Shown here piece after piece: positions 26,138-36,752 of a stretch of 64,000 bases of DNA. Under the pieces are notes generated by a model that was not told the DNA's origin, ran no database searches, and saw only the letters and a program-made list of their open reading frames with translations. Made by a program: the position numbers and the translations under genes. How positions within the stretch are numbered: position 1 is the stretch's first letter; each line of letters starts with the position of its first letter. The stretch is from Leifsonia sp. Root227 (GTDB taxonomy: Bacteria > Actinomycetota > Actinomycetes > Actinomycetales > Microbacteriaceae). The DNA lies in assembly GCF_001428745.1 (NCBI RefSeq), contig NZ_LMIO01000002.1, forward strand, positions 620,001 to 684,000, in the 5' to 3' direction.

Positions 26138-26210
26138 TGCCCCCGGCAGGAATCGAACCTGCGACCAAGAGATTAGAAGGCTCCTGCTCTATCCGCTGAG
26201 CTACGGGGGC
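26138..26210 (-). tRNA. tRNA-Arg (anticodon TCT)
   Basis: A full cloverleaf on the minus strand: acceptor GCCCCCG pairing with CGGGGGC, D-arm GCTCAGCGGATAGAGC, anticodon loop CTTCTAA, T-arm GGTTCGAATCC, discriminator A. CCA is not encoded. Confidence 0.95.
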
Positions 26211-26240
26211 GTGGTTTCCACGATACCGTAGCTGCCTGGC

Positions 26241-27584
26241 TCAGAGCGTCGCGCCGCTTTTGCCCGCCCTGTTCACGATGGCGATGGTCGGGCGGCGTCC
26301 GCGGAGACCGAAGCGGAGCCGCAGGCTCGCGCTCCTGGCGATCAGCAGCGCGATCACGATGGCCGCGATCGTGGGGACGATACCCGAGATCATCATGGCC
26401 GTGTGCGGACCGACCTCTTCCACGACCCACCCCATGAACGGGCCGCCGAGCGCCTGGCCGCCGAGCAGCACCAGGATGTAGAGCGAGATGACCCTGCCCC
26501 GGATCTGCACGTTCGACGACATCTGCACGAGCGAGTTCGCGGCCGTGATGAACAGCAGGTTGCCCACGCCGATCCCGATCAGGAGCACGCCGAACGCGAT
26601 CTCCGACGGCGCGAAGCCCGCGAGCGCCTGCACGATGCCGAGGGCGGCCGCCGTGCCGACCACCATGCTGAGCCGCACGCTGGTGCGACGCGTGGAGGCG
26701 AGCGCTCCGACGAGCGCACCGGCGGCGACGAGCGCGTTGAACATCCCGTAGCCCTGCGCGCCGACGTCGAACACGTTGTTCGCGTACGCGGCGAGGAACA
26801 CCGGCATGTTGAACGCGAACACGGCGAGGATCGCGACCATGACGACCGTCCAGAAGATCACCGGCTTGCGGCGCACGTACCGGATCCCCTCCGCGAGCTG
26901 CCCCTTGGCGCGGGGCACGGCGGGGGAGTGGTGGAGCTGGGAGCGGTTGAGCGAGAGGAGCGCTCCGACGACGGCGAGGCAGGCGACGGCGTTGATGACG
27001 AACGACCAGCCGCCGCCGACGGCGGTGATGAGGATGCCGCCGACCGCGGGACCGATCAGGCCCCCGAGCTGGAAGATCGAGGAGTTGAGGCTGATCGCGT
27101 TGCGGAGGTACATCGGCCCGACCAGCTCGTTCACGAAGACCTGGCGCGTCGGGTTGTCGACGACGGTGACGAGTCCGAGCAGGAACGAGATGAGGTAGAC
27201 GTGCCACACCTGGGTCACCCCGGTGAGGGTGAGGGTCGCGAGGACTCCGGCGAGGATGGCGGCACAGGACTGGGTGACCACGAGGATCTTCTGCTTGTTG
27301 TACCTGTCGGCGATCACTCCGCCGTGCAGGCCGAGCACGAGCATCGGCATGAACTGCATGAACACGGTGACGCCCACCGCGGCGACGCTGCCGGAGAGCT
27401 GCAGCACCAGCCAGTCCATCGCGATGCGTTGCATCCACACGGCCGTGTTGGCGACCAGGTTGCTCGCGGCGAACTTGCGATAGTTGGGGACTCTCAGCGA
27501 GACGAACGTCTCCCGCCACGGCGGGCGGGTGCTGAGGACGGGCATAGGGCCGGTTGGTGGGGCTGCTGCGGTGGAGTTGGCCAC
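26241..27584 (-). CDS. MFS exporter (MFS_3-type)
   Basis: A 447-residue, 12-helix transporter: LRVPNYRKFAASNLVANTAVWMQRIAMDW opens the protein in the EntS/MFS_3 manner (given in part), with VIADRYNKQKIL as motif A and NPTRQVFVNELV after helix 4. The GTG at 27584 has CAGGAA seven bases upstream; a TTG further up at 27641 lacks one. It diverges from a LysR-type regulator and is probably its target. Confidence 0.85.
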   Translation of the reverse strand: MANSTAAAPPTGPMPVLSTRPPWRETFVSLRVPNYRKFAASNLVANTAVWMQRIAMDWLVLQLSGSVAAVGVTVFMQFMPMLVLGLHGGVIADRYNKQKILVVTQSCAAILAGVLATLTLTGVTQVWHVYLISFLLGLVTVVDNPTRQVFVNELVGPMYLRNAISLNSSIFQLGGLIGPAVGGILITAVGGGWSFVINAVACLAVVGALLSLNRSQLHHSPAVPRAKGQLAEGIRYVRRKPVIFWTVVMVAILAVFAFNMPVFLAAYANNVFDVGAQGYGMFNALVAAGALVGALASTRRTSVRLSMVVGTAAALGIVQALAGFAPSEIAFGVLLIGIGVGNLLFITAANSLVQMSSNVQIRGRVISLYILVLLGGQALGGPFMGWVVEEVGPHTAMMISGIVPTIAAIVIALLIARSASLRLRFGLRGRRPTIAIVNRAGKSGATL

Positions 27585-27670
27585 GTGTATTCCTGCGTAT
27601 CGAGTTTCGTATGAGGTTTCTGCACCTTCGACGTTACGCAATCTGAGCTATTCTTGCTGCGAATTGAAGC

Positions 27671-27692
27671 TATAACTCCTATTGGATTACCG
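27671..27692. promoter_or_regulatory. Candidate LysR-type operator
   Basis: An imperfect AT-rich dyad, TAACTCC and GGATTA around TATT, lies between the divergent MFS and LysR genes, close to the LysR start. A direct repeat of AGCTAT lies beside it. Confidence 0.35.
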
Positions 27693-27704
27693 AATGGATG
27701 CGTG

Positions 27705-28559
27705 ATGTTCGACCCCGTGCTCCTCCGCACCTTCCTCGCCGTGGCAGACACGCACAGCTTCACGAAGGCGGCCGCCAGGCTCGGCATCAGCCAGCCGACC
27801 GTGAGCCAGCACGTGCGCAGGCTGGAGTCGGCGGCCAAGCGGCAGCTGGTCGCCCGCGACACCCGGGATGTGCGCCTCACCGACAACGGGGATGCGATGG
27901 CGGGGTTCGCGCGGACCATCCTCGCCGCCCACGCCGAGGCCGATCGCTACTTCAGCGGCTCCGCGATGCGCGGGCGGCTGCGGTTCGGAGCGGCGGACGA
28001 CCTGGCGATCACTACGCTCCCGCGCATCCTGCGGCACTTCCGGCAGCAGCACCCGCAGATCAACCTGGAGCTCACCGTCGACCAGTCCGGCCCGCTGCAC
28101 AGGCGGCTGCAAGCGGGGCACCTCGACCTCATCTTCATCAAACAGAACCCCGGCACGACAGAGGGCACCGTGGTCGCGACGGACGAGCTGGTCTGGATGG
28201 GGCAGGAGAAGACGGTGCTCGAACCGGAGCAGCCGGTTCCGCTGATCGCCTATCAGGGGCCGAGCATCAGCCGGCAGATCACCATCGACGCGCTGGAGGC
28301 GGCTGGCCGCACCTGGCGGATCACCTGCAACACGCGGGAGGTCAACGGGGTGCTCGCCGCGGTGCGGGCCGGCATCGGGGTCGCGGTGTTCCCGCGCTCG
28401 CTCATCCCGACCGACCTCATCAAGGTCACCAACCGCTTCGCGCTGCCCGACCTCGGCCACGTCGACTTCACGCTCCTCTCCAACCCCGCCGCCGCCCGCG
28501 AGCCCGTGGATGCGCTCACCACCGCCATCCTCGCCCGCGCCGTCACCCGCATCCCCTGA
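27705..28559 (+). CDS. LysR-type transcriptional regulator
   Basis: A 284-residue LysR protein. The N-terminal winged helix is canonical: LLRTFLAVADTHSFTKAAARLGIS (in part), then QPTVSQHVRRLE at residues 30-42. The effector domain begins about residue 90 (GRLRFGAADDLA) and includes GIGVAVFP near 230. It diverges from the MFS exporter at 26241-27584 and is likely to activate it. The ATG at 27705 is preceded by GGATG; an adjacent GTG is possible. Confidence 0.92.
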   Translation: MFDPVLLRTFLAVADTHSFTKAAARLGISQPTVSQHVRRLESAAKRQLVARDTRDVRLTDNGDAMAGFARTILAAHAEADRYFSGSAMRGRLRFGAADDLAITTLPRILRHFRQQHPQINLELTVDQSGPLHRRLQAGHLDLIFIKQNPGTTEGTVVATDELVWMGQEKTVLEPEQPVPLIAYQGPSISRQITIDALEAAGRTWRITCNTREVNGVLAAVRAGIGVAVFPRSLIPTDLIKVTNRFALPDLGHVDFTLLSNPAAAREPVDALTTAILARAVTRIP

Positions 28560-28590
28560 CCCCTGGCCCCCTGACCCCCTGACCCCTGAT

Positions 28591-28653
28591 CATCGAGTCC
28601 GGACTTATGCAGGCGACACGCCGGCGCGAGGCGTGAACAACTCCCGGCTCGAT
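28591..28653. repeat. Hairpin repeat family A, copy 2
   Basis: It begins CATCGAGTCCGGACTT and ends CTCCCGGCTCGAT, with the same inner ACGCC/GGCGT stem and seven-base loop as the copy at 9432-9495. It also lies between convergent genes. The outer stem is less perfect. Confidence 0.7.
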
Positions 28654-28676
28654 TGCTGCGAGAGGCGGAAGGCGGG

Positions 28677-29894
28677 TCAGCCGACGATGGGGATGCGGTC
28701 GGGGTCGGCGGGGCGGATGCCGCCGTCCGTGGAGCGCTTGCGGAGCGCGAGCGCGATGATCGGGAAGGCGAGCACGGAGAGCATCCCCGCCCCGACGAGG
28801 GCGGTGGCCGTGCCCTTCTGCAGGTCGCCCTCCGCGAGACCGATGTTGGTCACGGCGACGATGATCGGCAGGCCCGTGGCGCTGAACAGGGTCAGCGCGC
28901 TGCGGTCGGCGAACGTCGACCCTGCCGGCGCGGCGAGCGAGCCGGGCAGGCCGCGCACGATCAGCATCAGCAGGAGGAAGATCGGCAGCAGGAGCAGCGC
29001 GTGCGGGTCGGTCACGAGCGCCCGCAGGTCGAAGCCGATGCCCGTGTTGATGAAGAACACCGGCACGACGACGCCGAACGCCACCGCCTCCAGCTTCCCC
29101 TCCACGAGCTTCGCGTCCTCCTTCTTCGCCCCGGAGAGCAGCACGCGGCAGATCACTCCGGCGGCGAACGCGCCGAGCAGCATGTCGAGCCCGAGGGCGA
29201 GGCTCAGCCCCACCAGCGCGGCGATCACCATCACGATGAAGCGCACGGCGAACTGACCGCTGGTGTGCAGCGTCGCCCGCACCAGGCCGTGGAACCGCTC
29301 GTGCCCTCCGCGCGACGCGAACCACACCGCCGCCCCCGCGATCACGGCGAAGCCGATCAGCACCAGCGCGGCGGCGAGAGGCTTGCGTCCGCTCAGGAAC
29401 AGCGAGATCGCCAGCAGCGGCCCGAACTCGCCGACAGCGCCGACCGCGGTCACGGCGCGGCCGAACGGGGTCCGCAGCTCGCCGGCATCCCGCAGCACCG
29501 GCATCAGCGTGCCGAGCGCCGTCGAGGTGAGCGCGATCCCGACGTAGACGCCGGCAGGCACAGTCGGCGACAGCACGATCCCGAGCACGACGCCCGCGAC
29601 GAGCGAGATCAGCCAGCCGAGGGATGCGCGTTTGAGCGGCCGACCCTTGATCGACGCGAAGTCGATCTCGTTCCCCGCCATGAAGAACAGGAAGGCGAGC
29701 CCGAAGTTGGCGAACGAGTCCAGCGCATCCGATTTCGGCACCCAGCCGAGCACCGCGGGCCCGATGAGCAATCCGAGGACGATCTCGAACACCACGAGCG
29801 GGATCTTCGCGACCCTTCCGACCGCCGTCGCCAGCAACGACGCCAGCACAGCGAGGACCGGAACGAGGACGATGCTTGCGACGGCAGGCTCCAT
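28677..29894 (-). CDS. CPA2-family cation:proton antiporter
   Basis: A 405-residue membrane protein with about 12 helices matching the Kef/NapA-type Na+(K+)/H+ exchanger domain. Typical segments are [16 protein letters not shown] (helix 2), [12 protein letters not shown], and [15 protein letters not shown]. It lacks the C-terminal TrkA-N regulatory domain of Kef proteins. It should exchange Na+ or K+ for protons. Ion specificity is unknown. Confidence 0.88.
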   Translation of the reverse strand: MEPAVASIVLVPVLAVLASLLATAVGRVAKIPLVVFEIVLGLLIGPAVLGWVPKSDALDSFANFGLAFLFFMAGNEIDFASIKGRPLKRASLGWLISLVAGVVLGIVLSPTVPAGVYVGIALTSTALGTLMPVLRDAGELRTPFGRAVTAVGAVGEFGPLLAISLFLSGRKPLAAALVLIGFAVIAGAAVWFASRGGHERFHGLVRATLHTSGQFAVRFIVMVIAALVGLSLALGLDMLLGAFAAGVICRVLLSGAKKEDAKLVEGKLEAVAFGVVVPVFFINTGIGFDLRALVTDPHALLLLPIFLLLMLIVRGLPGSLAAPAGSTFADRSALTLFSATGLPIIVAVTNIGLAEGDLQKGTATALVGAGMLSVLAFPIIALALRKRSTDGGIRPADPDRIPIVG

Positions 29895-29969
29895 GCGCCG
29901 ATGCTACTCGCGGCGCACCTTCGGCGGTCGTTCACACGGTCGAAACGCACCGGGGATATGGTGATGACC

Positions 29970-30812
29970 ATGCGTGAACTCCAGGCCAGAATCATCGACG
30001 AACTGAACGTGAGCCCCACCATCGACCCAGCGGCCGAGGTCGAGAAACGTGTCGGCTTCCTCGTCGAATACCTGACGACGACCGGTGCGTCCGGTTTCGT
30101 CCTCGGCATCTCGGGCGGACAGGACTCGTCGCTCGCCGGACGGTTGAGCCAGCTCGCGGTCGAGCGGCTGGCCGAGCGCGGCGTCGACGCCGAGTTCATC
30201 GCCGTCCGCCTTCCGTACGCCGTGCAGCACGACGAGGACGATGCGCAGCTCGCTCTCTCGTTCATCAAGCCGCAGCGCACGGTGACGTTCAACATCCAGC
30301 GCGGCGTCGACGGCATCGAGGACGAATACCTGGATGCGATCGGCGACGACATGTCGGACTTCAACAAGGGCAACGTCAAGGCGCGCGCACGGATGGTCGC
30401 GCAGTACGCCATCGCGGGGCAGCGCAAACTGCTCGTCGTCGGCACCGATCACGCGGCGGAGGCGGTGACCGGCTTCTTCACCAAGTACGGCGACGGCGGC
30501 ACGGATGTGCTCCCGCTCTCCGGCCTCAGCAAGCGCCAGGGCCGAGCACTCCTCGAGCACTTGGATGCGCCGGCCCGCCTCTACACCAAGGCCCCCACCG
30601 CGGACCTCCTCGACCACAACCCCGGCCAGACCGACGAGGACAACCTCGGGCTCAGCTACGCCGACATCGACGCGTTCCTGGAGGGCGAGGACGTTCCGGA
30701 CGAGGTCGCATCGGCGATCGAGGCGCGCTATCTCGCGACGGAGCACAAGCGCCGCGTGCCCGCCAGCATGTTCGACGAGTGGTGGCACCGGCGAGGCGAC
30801 TACTCGCGCTGA
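29970..30812 (+). CDS. nadE: NH3-dependent NAD+ synthetase
   Basis: A 280-residue enzyme that amidates nicotinic acid adenine dinucleotide with ATP and ammonia, the last step of NAD+ synthesis. The PP-loop is [13 protein letters not shown], followed by [20 protein letters not shown] (in part) and [10 protein letters not shown], all hallmarks of the family; it has no glutaminase domain. Three in-frame ATGs occur (29958, 29964, 29970); I chose the last, which begins MRELQARI and lies seven bases after TATGGT. Confidence 0.95.
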   Translation: MRELQARIIDELNVSPTIDPAAEVEKRVGFLVEYLTTTGASGFVLGISGGQDSSLAGRLSQLAVERLAERGVDAEFIAVRLPYAVQHDEDDAQLALSFIKPQRTVTFNIQRGVDGIEDEYLDAIGDDMSDFNKGNVKARARMVAQYAIAGQRKLLVVGTDHAAEAVTGFFTKYGDGGTDVLPLSGLSKRQGRALLEHLDAPARLYTKAPTADLLDHNPGQTDEDNLGLSYADIDAFLEGEDVPDEVASAIEARYLATEHKRRVPASMFDEWWHRRGDYSR

Positions 30813-30826
30813 GGACCGCTCGACGG

Positions 30827-30883
30827 CGAATGGTGCCGGATTGCCGCGTGCACAGTGTGCGTACGGCGGTCCGGCACCATTCG
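30827..30883. terminator. Hairpin between convergent nadE and membrane protein gene
   Basis: A perfect 14-bp outer stem, CGAATGGTGCCGGA (30827-30840) with TCCGGCACCATTCG (30870-30883), encloses a 29-base loop that can pair further. It probably ends both transcripts. Confidence 0.7.
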
Positions 30884-30910
30884 TTCGTCTGGATCAGACG
30901 CGGTGCTGGG

Positions 30911-31624
30911 TCAGACGGGCTGGTTGAGCTTCGACGTCGGAGCAGTGTCGGAGCCGACCGTGTCCGTGGCGTCTGTCCTGTATGCCGGGTCCGTCGTGTA
31001 TGCCGGGACGGGCGTGGCGGCGGGGGACGCATCCACCGTGCCGGTGGCCGACGCGGGAACGAACTGCTCGTGGTGCTGCTGGGCGACCCACGCGTCCTGC
31101 TGCGCGATCAGCGTGCGGTCGGTGTCGGTGTTCTCGAACCGCCAGCGCTCCAGGTCGCCCTGGAAGATCTTTCGGGCGCGGCGCGGCTTGTTCTGCCACT
31201 CGATGAGGCGGTCGCGGAACTCCGCGATGGCCGGGTCGAGCTGGTAGCCGAACGTCGCAGACGCGCGCTTCATCTCGGCGAGCTGGTGTCCAGCCCAGTT
31301 CGCGGCGATGCCTGAGCCCTTGATCGGGAGGAGCCGAACCATGATGTCGGCCTGGCCGACGGCGCGGTCGGAGAGCACCTGCTCGCCCGGGGTGAGCGAG
31401 TTCCAGACGGAGGCCTCCGTCGCAGCGTCGACGAGCGCCGCGATGGCGGACGCCTTCTGCTGGCGGTCGGTGCGGGAGAGCAACCCTTTGACCGCGCTGC
31501 GCGCGATCCAGGCGCCCAGCAGCCCGGCAATGATCACGGCGACGGCGAGGACCGCCGCGTTGAAGACCACCGGCTGCGCGTCGGACGAAGTGAGCCAAGC
31601 CACGAAATCATTCCACCACTGCAT
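30911..31624 (-). CDS. Membrane-anchored hypothetical protein
   Basis: A 237-residue protein with one N-terminal helix (about residues 20-42, FNAAVLAVAVIIAGLLGAWI), a charged helical middle (RTDRQQKASAIAALVDA, KPRRARKIFQGDLERW) and an unstructured Pro/Thr/Ala tail. I recall similar unnamed proteins in Microbacteriaceae but no function. It follows no obvious operon partner. Confidence 0.72.
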   Translation of the reverse strand: MQWWNDFVAWLTSSDAQPVVFNAAVLAVAVIIAGLLGAWIARSAVKGLLSRTDRQQKASAIAALVDAATEASVWNSLTPGEQVLSDRAVGQADIMVRLLPIKGSGIAANWAGHQLAEMKRASATFGYQLDPAIAEFRDRLIEWQNKPRRARKIFQGDLERWRFENTDTDRTLIAQQDAWVAQQHHEQFVPASATGTVDASPAATPVPAYTTDPAYRTDATDTVGSDTAPTSKLNQPV

Positions 31625-31721
31625 GTCGTGATGTTAACCTCGACGGACTCTCATCTCCGGCACGCCGCTCCGGGTGTCGCGGACTCGTGACGAAGCCCGT
31701 GACCGCATCCAGCGCCCGCTG

Positions 31722-32732
<1,011 letters not shown>

Positions 32733-32738
32733 GTCTTC

Positions 32739-32744
32739 ATCGTA
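32739..32744 (-). promoter_or_regulatory. -10 box TACGAT, leaderless start
   Basis: On the minus strand TACGAT ends six bases before the ATG at 32732. Confidence 0.55.
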
Positions 32745-32892
32745 GGAGAACGCCGGGGTTGCTCCTGCACAGCTCTGCACAGGCGAAGGTGCGCGGGACT
32801 TCTCCACAGATTCGGGACGGCCCAGCCAATGGGATCACTCCCCGCCCAGACTCGAACCACCAACCGAGCCACCCTCGTCCATCAGGAGCAGC

Positions 32893-33282
32893 ATGAACGA
32901 CATCATCACGGTCAGCGGCGTCGTCGCGACCGATCCACGCCACCTCGTCACGGACGAGGGGCTCTCCGTCACGAGTTTCCGTCTCGTCACCTCGAGCATC
33001 GCCGACCAGGGGGATGCGCGTGCCAGACCCCGCACGAGTTCCAATTGGTACACGGTCACCACATACCGCCAGCTCGCCTCCAACGTCGCAGGCTGTGTCA
33101 GCCGCGGCGATCCGCTCCTGGTGTCCGGCCGTCTGAGAGTGCGCGAATGGTCGGAGGACGAGGAGGAGGGCGATTGCGGGGTCTGCGCGGAGATCGAAGC
33201 GGATGCCCTCGGTCACGACCTCGGCTGGGGGAGCGCGGCGTTCGTGCGGACGGTCGACGTTTGCTCAGCCACGGCTGCCTAG
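32893..33282 (+). CDS. Single-stranded DNA-binding protein paralogue
   Basis: A 129-residue OB-fold protein: TVSGVVATDPRHLVT, FRLVTSS, SSNWYTVTTYRQLASNV and GDPLLVSGRLRVREW are the SSB strands and core. It lacks the Gly/Pro linker and acidic DDDIPF-type tail of the replication SSB, so it probably does not recruit the usual partners. It is isolated from ribosomal-protein genes, as accessory SSBs are. AGGAGCAGC precedes the ATG. Confidence 0.88.
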   Translation: MNDIITVSGVVATDPRHLVTDEGLSVTSFRLVTSSIADQGDARARPRTSSNWYTVTTYRQLASNVAGCVSRGDPLLVSGRLRVREWSEDEEEGDCGVCAEIEADALGHDLGWGSAAFVRTVDVCSATAA

Positions 33283-33356
33283 AATGAGAGATAACGATTT
33301 GAGCGCTGCCGTCAGGCAGCGGCCCGCCAGGGCCGACAGTCCAGCGACGGAGAGCG

Positions 33357-33893
33357 ATGCCCCACCTGACCAGTCCCCACTCGGCCGGTCCTCACGACAT
33401 CCGGCGCGTCGGCACGCAGAGGCGGCTTCTCGTCTCTGCGGCGGGCGCCCTGCTCGTCGCCGGTGCCCTCGCCGGGTGCGTCGGCGGCACGCCGGCGCCC
33501 ACCACGGCCGCCCCGTCCGTGTCGCAGACCCCGACCTCCAGCGCACCCCCTGCCGCCGAGCCGGCCCTCGTTCCCGGTGGCACGGCGGAACAGAACCTGC
33601 CATTCTTCGACAAGATCAACAAGGCCACCCTCGCGGCCAACCCCGCCGCGAAGGGACGTGACTTCGTCGACGCCCTCGTCGCCGCCGGGTTCGACAAGTC
33701 GGCGATGCAGCTCACGGTCGACACCACCACGATCGGCCTGGCCGCCAACTCCATCCAGTTCTCGGTCAAGCTCGGCGACACCTGCCTGATCGGCCAGAAC
33801 GGCGCGGACGCTGGCGGCTACAGCAGCATGACCACCCCGGTGCTCGGCAACGGCGGCTGCCTGATCGGCCAGACCCGCGCGATCGACTGGTAG
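33357..33893 (+). CDS. Lipoprotein of unknown function
   Basis: A 178-residue lipoprotein. A basic start is followed by a hydrophobic stretch (LLVSAAGALLVAGALAGC) ending in a lipobox LAGC at about residue 41. A Thr/Ser/Pro linker then leads to a compact domain of about 110 residues with two Cys (DTCLIGQNG and GGCLIGQT), probably disulphide-bonded. The repeat of CLIGQ in this domain is curious. Similar proteins occur in Microbacteriaceae (possibly DUF6993). Confidence 0.75.
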   Translation: MPHLTSPHSAGPHDIRRVGTQRRLLVSAAGALLVAGALAGCVGGTPAPTTAAPSVSQTPTSSAPPAAEPALVPGGTAEQNLPFFDKINKATLAANPAAKGRDFVDALVAAGFDKSAMQLTVDTTTIGLAANSIQFSVKLGDTCLIGQNGADAGGYSSMTTPVLGNGGCLIGQTRAIDW

Positions 33894-33944
33894 CGGCGGG
33901 CGCCCTGCCCTCACCCTCGTCATCCTCCGAATAGACTGGACCTC

Positions 33945-35627
33945 ATGGCCGAATACATTTACTCGATGGTGCGCGCCCGCAAAGCGGTCGGCGACAAACT
34001 GATCCTGGACGACGTCACGATGGCGTTTCTGCCCGGTGCGAAGATCGGTGTCGTCGGGCCGAACGGCGCCGGTAAGTCGACCATTCTCAAGATCATGGCG
34101 GGACTCGACACCCCGAGCAACGGTGAAGCGAAGCTCACCCCCGGTTACAGTGTCGGCATCCTGATGCAGGAACCCGTTCTCGACGAGAGCAAGACCGTGC
34201 TCGAGAACGTCCAGGAGGGCGTCGGAGAGATCAAGGCCAGCGTCGACAGGTTCAACGAGATCTCCGCACTGCTTGCCGACCCGGACGCCGACTTCGACAC
34301 GCTGCTCGCCGAGATGGGCACCCTGCAGGAGCAGATCGACGCCGCGGACGCCTGGGACCTCGACTCGCAGCTCGAGCAGGCGATGGATGCGCTCCGCTGC
34401 CCGCCGGGCGACTGGCCGGTCAACACGCTCTCCGGCGGTGAGAAGCGCCGCGTCGCGCTCTGCAAGCTGCTCCTGCAGAAGCCGGACCTCCTGCTCCTCG
34501 ACGAGCCGACCAACCACCTGGATGCGGAAAGCGTGCTCTGGCTGGAGCAGCACCTGGCGAAGTACCACGGTGCCGTCCTCGCCGTCACGCACGACCGGTA
34601 CTTCCTCGACCACGTCGCCGAGTGGATCGCCGAGGTCGACCGCGGCCACCTGTACCCGTACGAGGGCAACTACTCCACCTACCTGGAGAAGAAGCGCGAA
34701 CGTCTCGAGGTCGCAGGAAAGAAGGATGCGAAGCTCGCCAAGCGCCTGTCAGAAGAGCTCGACTGGGTGCGCAGCAACGCCAAGGGCCGTCAGGCCAAGT
34801 CCAAGGCCCGTCTCGCCCGTTACGAGGAGATGGCAGCGGAGGCGGAGCGCACCAGGAAGCTCGACTTCGAGGAGATCCAGATTCCACCGGGGCCGCGCCT
34901 CGGCCAGGTCGTCATCGACGCGAAGAACCTGGAGAAGGGATTCGGGGAGCGCAAGCTCATCGACGGGCTCACCTTCACGCTCCCGCGCAACGGCATCGTG
35001 GGCGTCATCGGCCCGAACGGCGTCGGCAAGACCACGCTGTTCAAGACGATCGTCGGTCTCGAACCGCTCGACGGCGGCGACCTGAAGATCGGCGAGACGG
35101 TCCAGATCTCCTACGTCGACCAGTCGCGTGGCGGCATCGACCCGAACAAGACGCTCTGGGAGGTCGTGTCGGACGGGCTCGACTACATCCAGGTCGGCAA
35201 GACCGAGGTGCCGTCGCGTGCGTACGTGTCCACCTTCGGTTTCAAGGGTCCTGACCAGCAGAAGAAGGCCGGCGTGCTCTCCGGTGGTGAGCGCAACAGG
35301 CTCAACCTGGCGCTCACGCTCAAGCAGGGCGGCAACCTGCTGCTCCTCGACGAGCCGACCAACGACCTCGACGTCGAAACCCTGTCGAGCCTGGAGAACG
35401 CGCTGCTCGAATTCCCCGGCTGTGCCGTGGTCATCACGCACGACCGGTGGTTCCTCGACCGCATCGCCACGCACATCCTCGCCTACGAAGGCACGGAGGA
35501 GGACCCGGCGAACTGGTACTGGTTCGAGGGCAACTTCGAGGCGTACGAGGAGAACAAGATCCAGCGCCTCGGGCCGGACGCCGCCAAGCCGCACCGTTCC
35601 GCGTACCGCAAGCTCACGCGCGACTGA
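33945..35627 (+). CDS. ettA: ABC-F ATPase, energy-dependent translational throttle
   Basis: A 560-residue soluble ABC-F protein that binds the ribosomal E site. Domain 1 has GPNGAGKST, LSGGEKRRVAL and LLLLDEPTNHLD; domain 2 has GPNGVGKTT, LSGGERNRLNL and LLLLDEPTNDLD. Between them lies the charged P-site interaction motif (KKRERLEVAGKKDAKLAKR). The start MAEYIYSMVRARKAV is typical of EttA. A TAGACT box lies seven bases before the ATG. Confidence 0.96.
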   Translation: MAEYIYSMVRARKAVGDKLILDDVTMAFLPGAKIGVVGPNGAGKSTILKIMAGLDTPSNGEAKLTPGYSVGILMQEPVLDESKTVLENVQEGVGEIKASVDRFNEISALLADPDADFDTLLAEMGTLQEQIDAADAWDLDSQLEQAMDALRCPPGDWPVNTLSGGEKRRVALCKLLLQKPDLLLLDEPTNHLDAESVLWLEQHLAKYHGAVLAVTHDRYFLDHVAEWIAEVDRGHLYPYEGNYSTYLEKKRERLEVAGKKDAKLAKRLSEELDWVRSNAKGRQAKSKARLARYEEMAAEAERTRKLDFEEIQIPPGPRLGQVVIDAKNLEKGFGERKLIDGLTFTLPRNGIVGVIGPNGVGKTTLFKTIVGLEPLDGGDLKIGETVQISYVDQSRGGIDPNKTLWEVVSDGLDYIQVGKTEVPSRAYVSTFGFKGPDQQKKAGVLSGGERNRLNLALTLKQGGNLLLLDEPTNDLDVETLSSLENALLEFPGCAVVITHDRWFLDRIATHILAYEGTEEDPANWYWFEGNFEAYEENKIQRLGPDAAKPHRSAYRKLTRD

Positions 35628-35634
35628 CCCGTTC

Positions 35635-35688
35635 GATCAGCGCCCAGGGCTCGACAAGCGCCCAGGACTCGACCAGTACCCAGGAAAG
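35635..35688 (+). repeat. Three 18-bp tandem repeats carrying a ribosome binding site
   Basis: Units start at 35635, 35653 and 35671 and share GA-CAG-GCCCAGG with few changes. The last has become CCCAGGAAAG and supplies the ribosome binding site of the thioesterase at 35699. Confidence 0.75.
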
Positions 35689-35698
35689 GCTGCCCGCG

Positions 35699-36175
35699 AT
35701 GCGACTGCATGTTCCGATCAAGCTCAGGTGGAGCGACCTGGATGCGTACGGGCACGTCAACAACGCCGAGATGCTGCGGCTCCTCGAAGAGGCGCGCATC
35801 GAGGCGTTCTGGATCACGGACGACGCCGAGGAGGCGGTCGGGGGCTCGACCGCCGTCCTCGACGGACGCCCTGGCGCTGACACGCTCACGCTGATCGCGC
35901 GGCAGGAGATCGAGTACCTCGCCCCCATCCCGTACCTGAGGCAGCCGCTCGACGTCCAGCTCTGGCTCGGGCGGCTCGGCGGGGCGAGCCTGGAGGTCTG
36001 CTACGAGGTCCGGTCGCCGGTGGGCACCGAGCCGGACACGCTGTTCTCGCGGGCGGCGACCACGATCGTGCTGGTGGATGCCGCCAGCCAGCGTCCGCGC
36101 CGAATCAACGAGCGCGAGCGGGCGGCCTGGACGCCGTACCTCGACGAGCCGGTGCAGTTCACCAAGCGCGCGTAG
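35699..36175 (+). CDS. Acyl-CoA thioesterase (4-hydroxybenzoyl-CoA thioesterase type)
   Basis: A 158-residue hotdog protein. The active-site signature RWSDLDAYGHVNNAEMLRL at residues 9-27 contains the catalytic Asp of the 4HBT family. It should hydrolyse acyl-CoA, substrate unknown. AGGAAAGG nine bases before the ATG lies in the last of three tandem repeats. It follows ettA on the same strand by 72 bases. Confidence 0.88.
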   Translation: MRLHVPIKLRWSDLDAYGHVNNAEMLRLLEEARIEAFWITDDAEEAVGGSTAVLDGRPGADTLTLIARQEIEYLAPIPYLRQPLDVQLWLGRLGGASLEVCYEVRSPVGTEPDTLFSRAATTIVLVDAASQRPRRINERERAAWTPYLDEPVQFTKRA

Positions 36176-36190
36176 CTCGTCCCTCCCGCC

Positions 36191-36622
36191 CTACTTCGTC
36201 ACGGTCACCGTTGTGCCGGACAGCGTGGCGGTGAGCTTCGGCAGCGGCTTCTGAGCTGGGCCGCCCAGCACATCGCCGGTGGCGGCGTCGAAGCGGGAGC
36301 CGTGGCACGGGCAGTCGAACTCCGTGCCCTGCGGGGCGACCGTGCATCCCTGGTGGGTGCAGACCGCACTGAACGCGACGACCTTCCCCTCCGTCGGCTG
36401 GGAGACGACGATCGGCGCCGAGCCCATCTTCGCCGAGACCGCGCCTCCCACCGGGATCGAGGAGAGCGGGACCGTCACCTCGCTGTCCGAGCCGGACGCC
36501 ACAGGATCGGCGCCTGCGCCGCCCGGGGTGCACGCCGTGAGCAGCAGCGCGCCAGCACCGACGACGGTGGCGCCGCCGATGGAGACGATGGTGCGGCGGG
36601 TGAGCGGTGTCGAGTCGTTCAT
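36191..36622 (-). CDS. Exported Rieske [2Fe-2S] protein
   Basis: A 143-residue protein. The N-terminus has a Tat-like [10 protein letters not shown] followed by a hydrophobic segment ending in LLTAC, so it may be a Tat-exported lipoprotein. The cluster ligands are Cys88 and His90 in CTHQGC and Cys104 and His107 in CPCHGS; Cys93 and Cys106 can form the usual disulphide. It is a free-standing Rieske domain, not part of a bc complex. GGGAGGAACC supports the ATG at 36622. It diverges from an ECF sigma factor. Confidence 0.92.
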   Translation of the reverse strand: MNDSTPLTRRTIVSIGGATVVGAGALLLTACTPGGAGADPVASGSDSEVTVPLSSIPVGGAVSAKMGSAPIVVSQPTEGKVVAFSAVCTHQGCTVAPQGTEFDCPCHGSRFDAATGDVLGGPAQKPLPKLTATLSGTTVTVTK

Positions 36623-36752
36623 GCGGGGTTCCTCCCGGTCGGCGTAGCTTTCTCTTACGGTATGCACGATTCGGCTGTGCGTTTCGGTTCAGAGGCCAGT
36701 GTCGCCGATGAACCTTTTCGCAGCCTGTCCCGTGTCTGTGGTGGAGGTGTTC

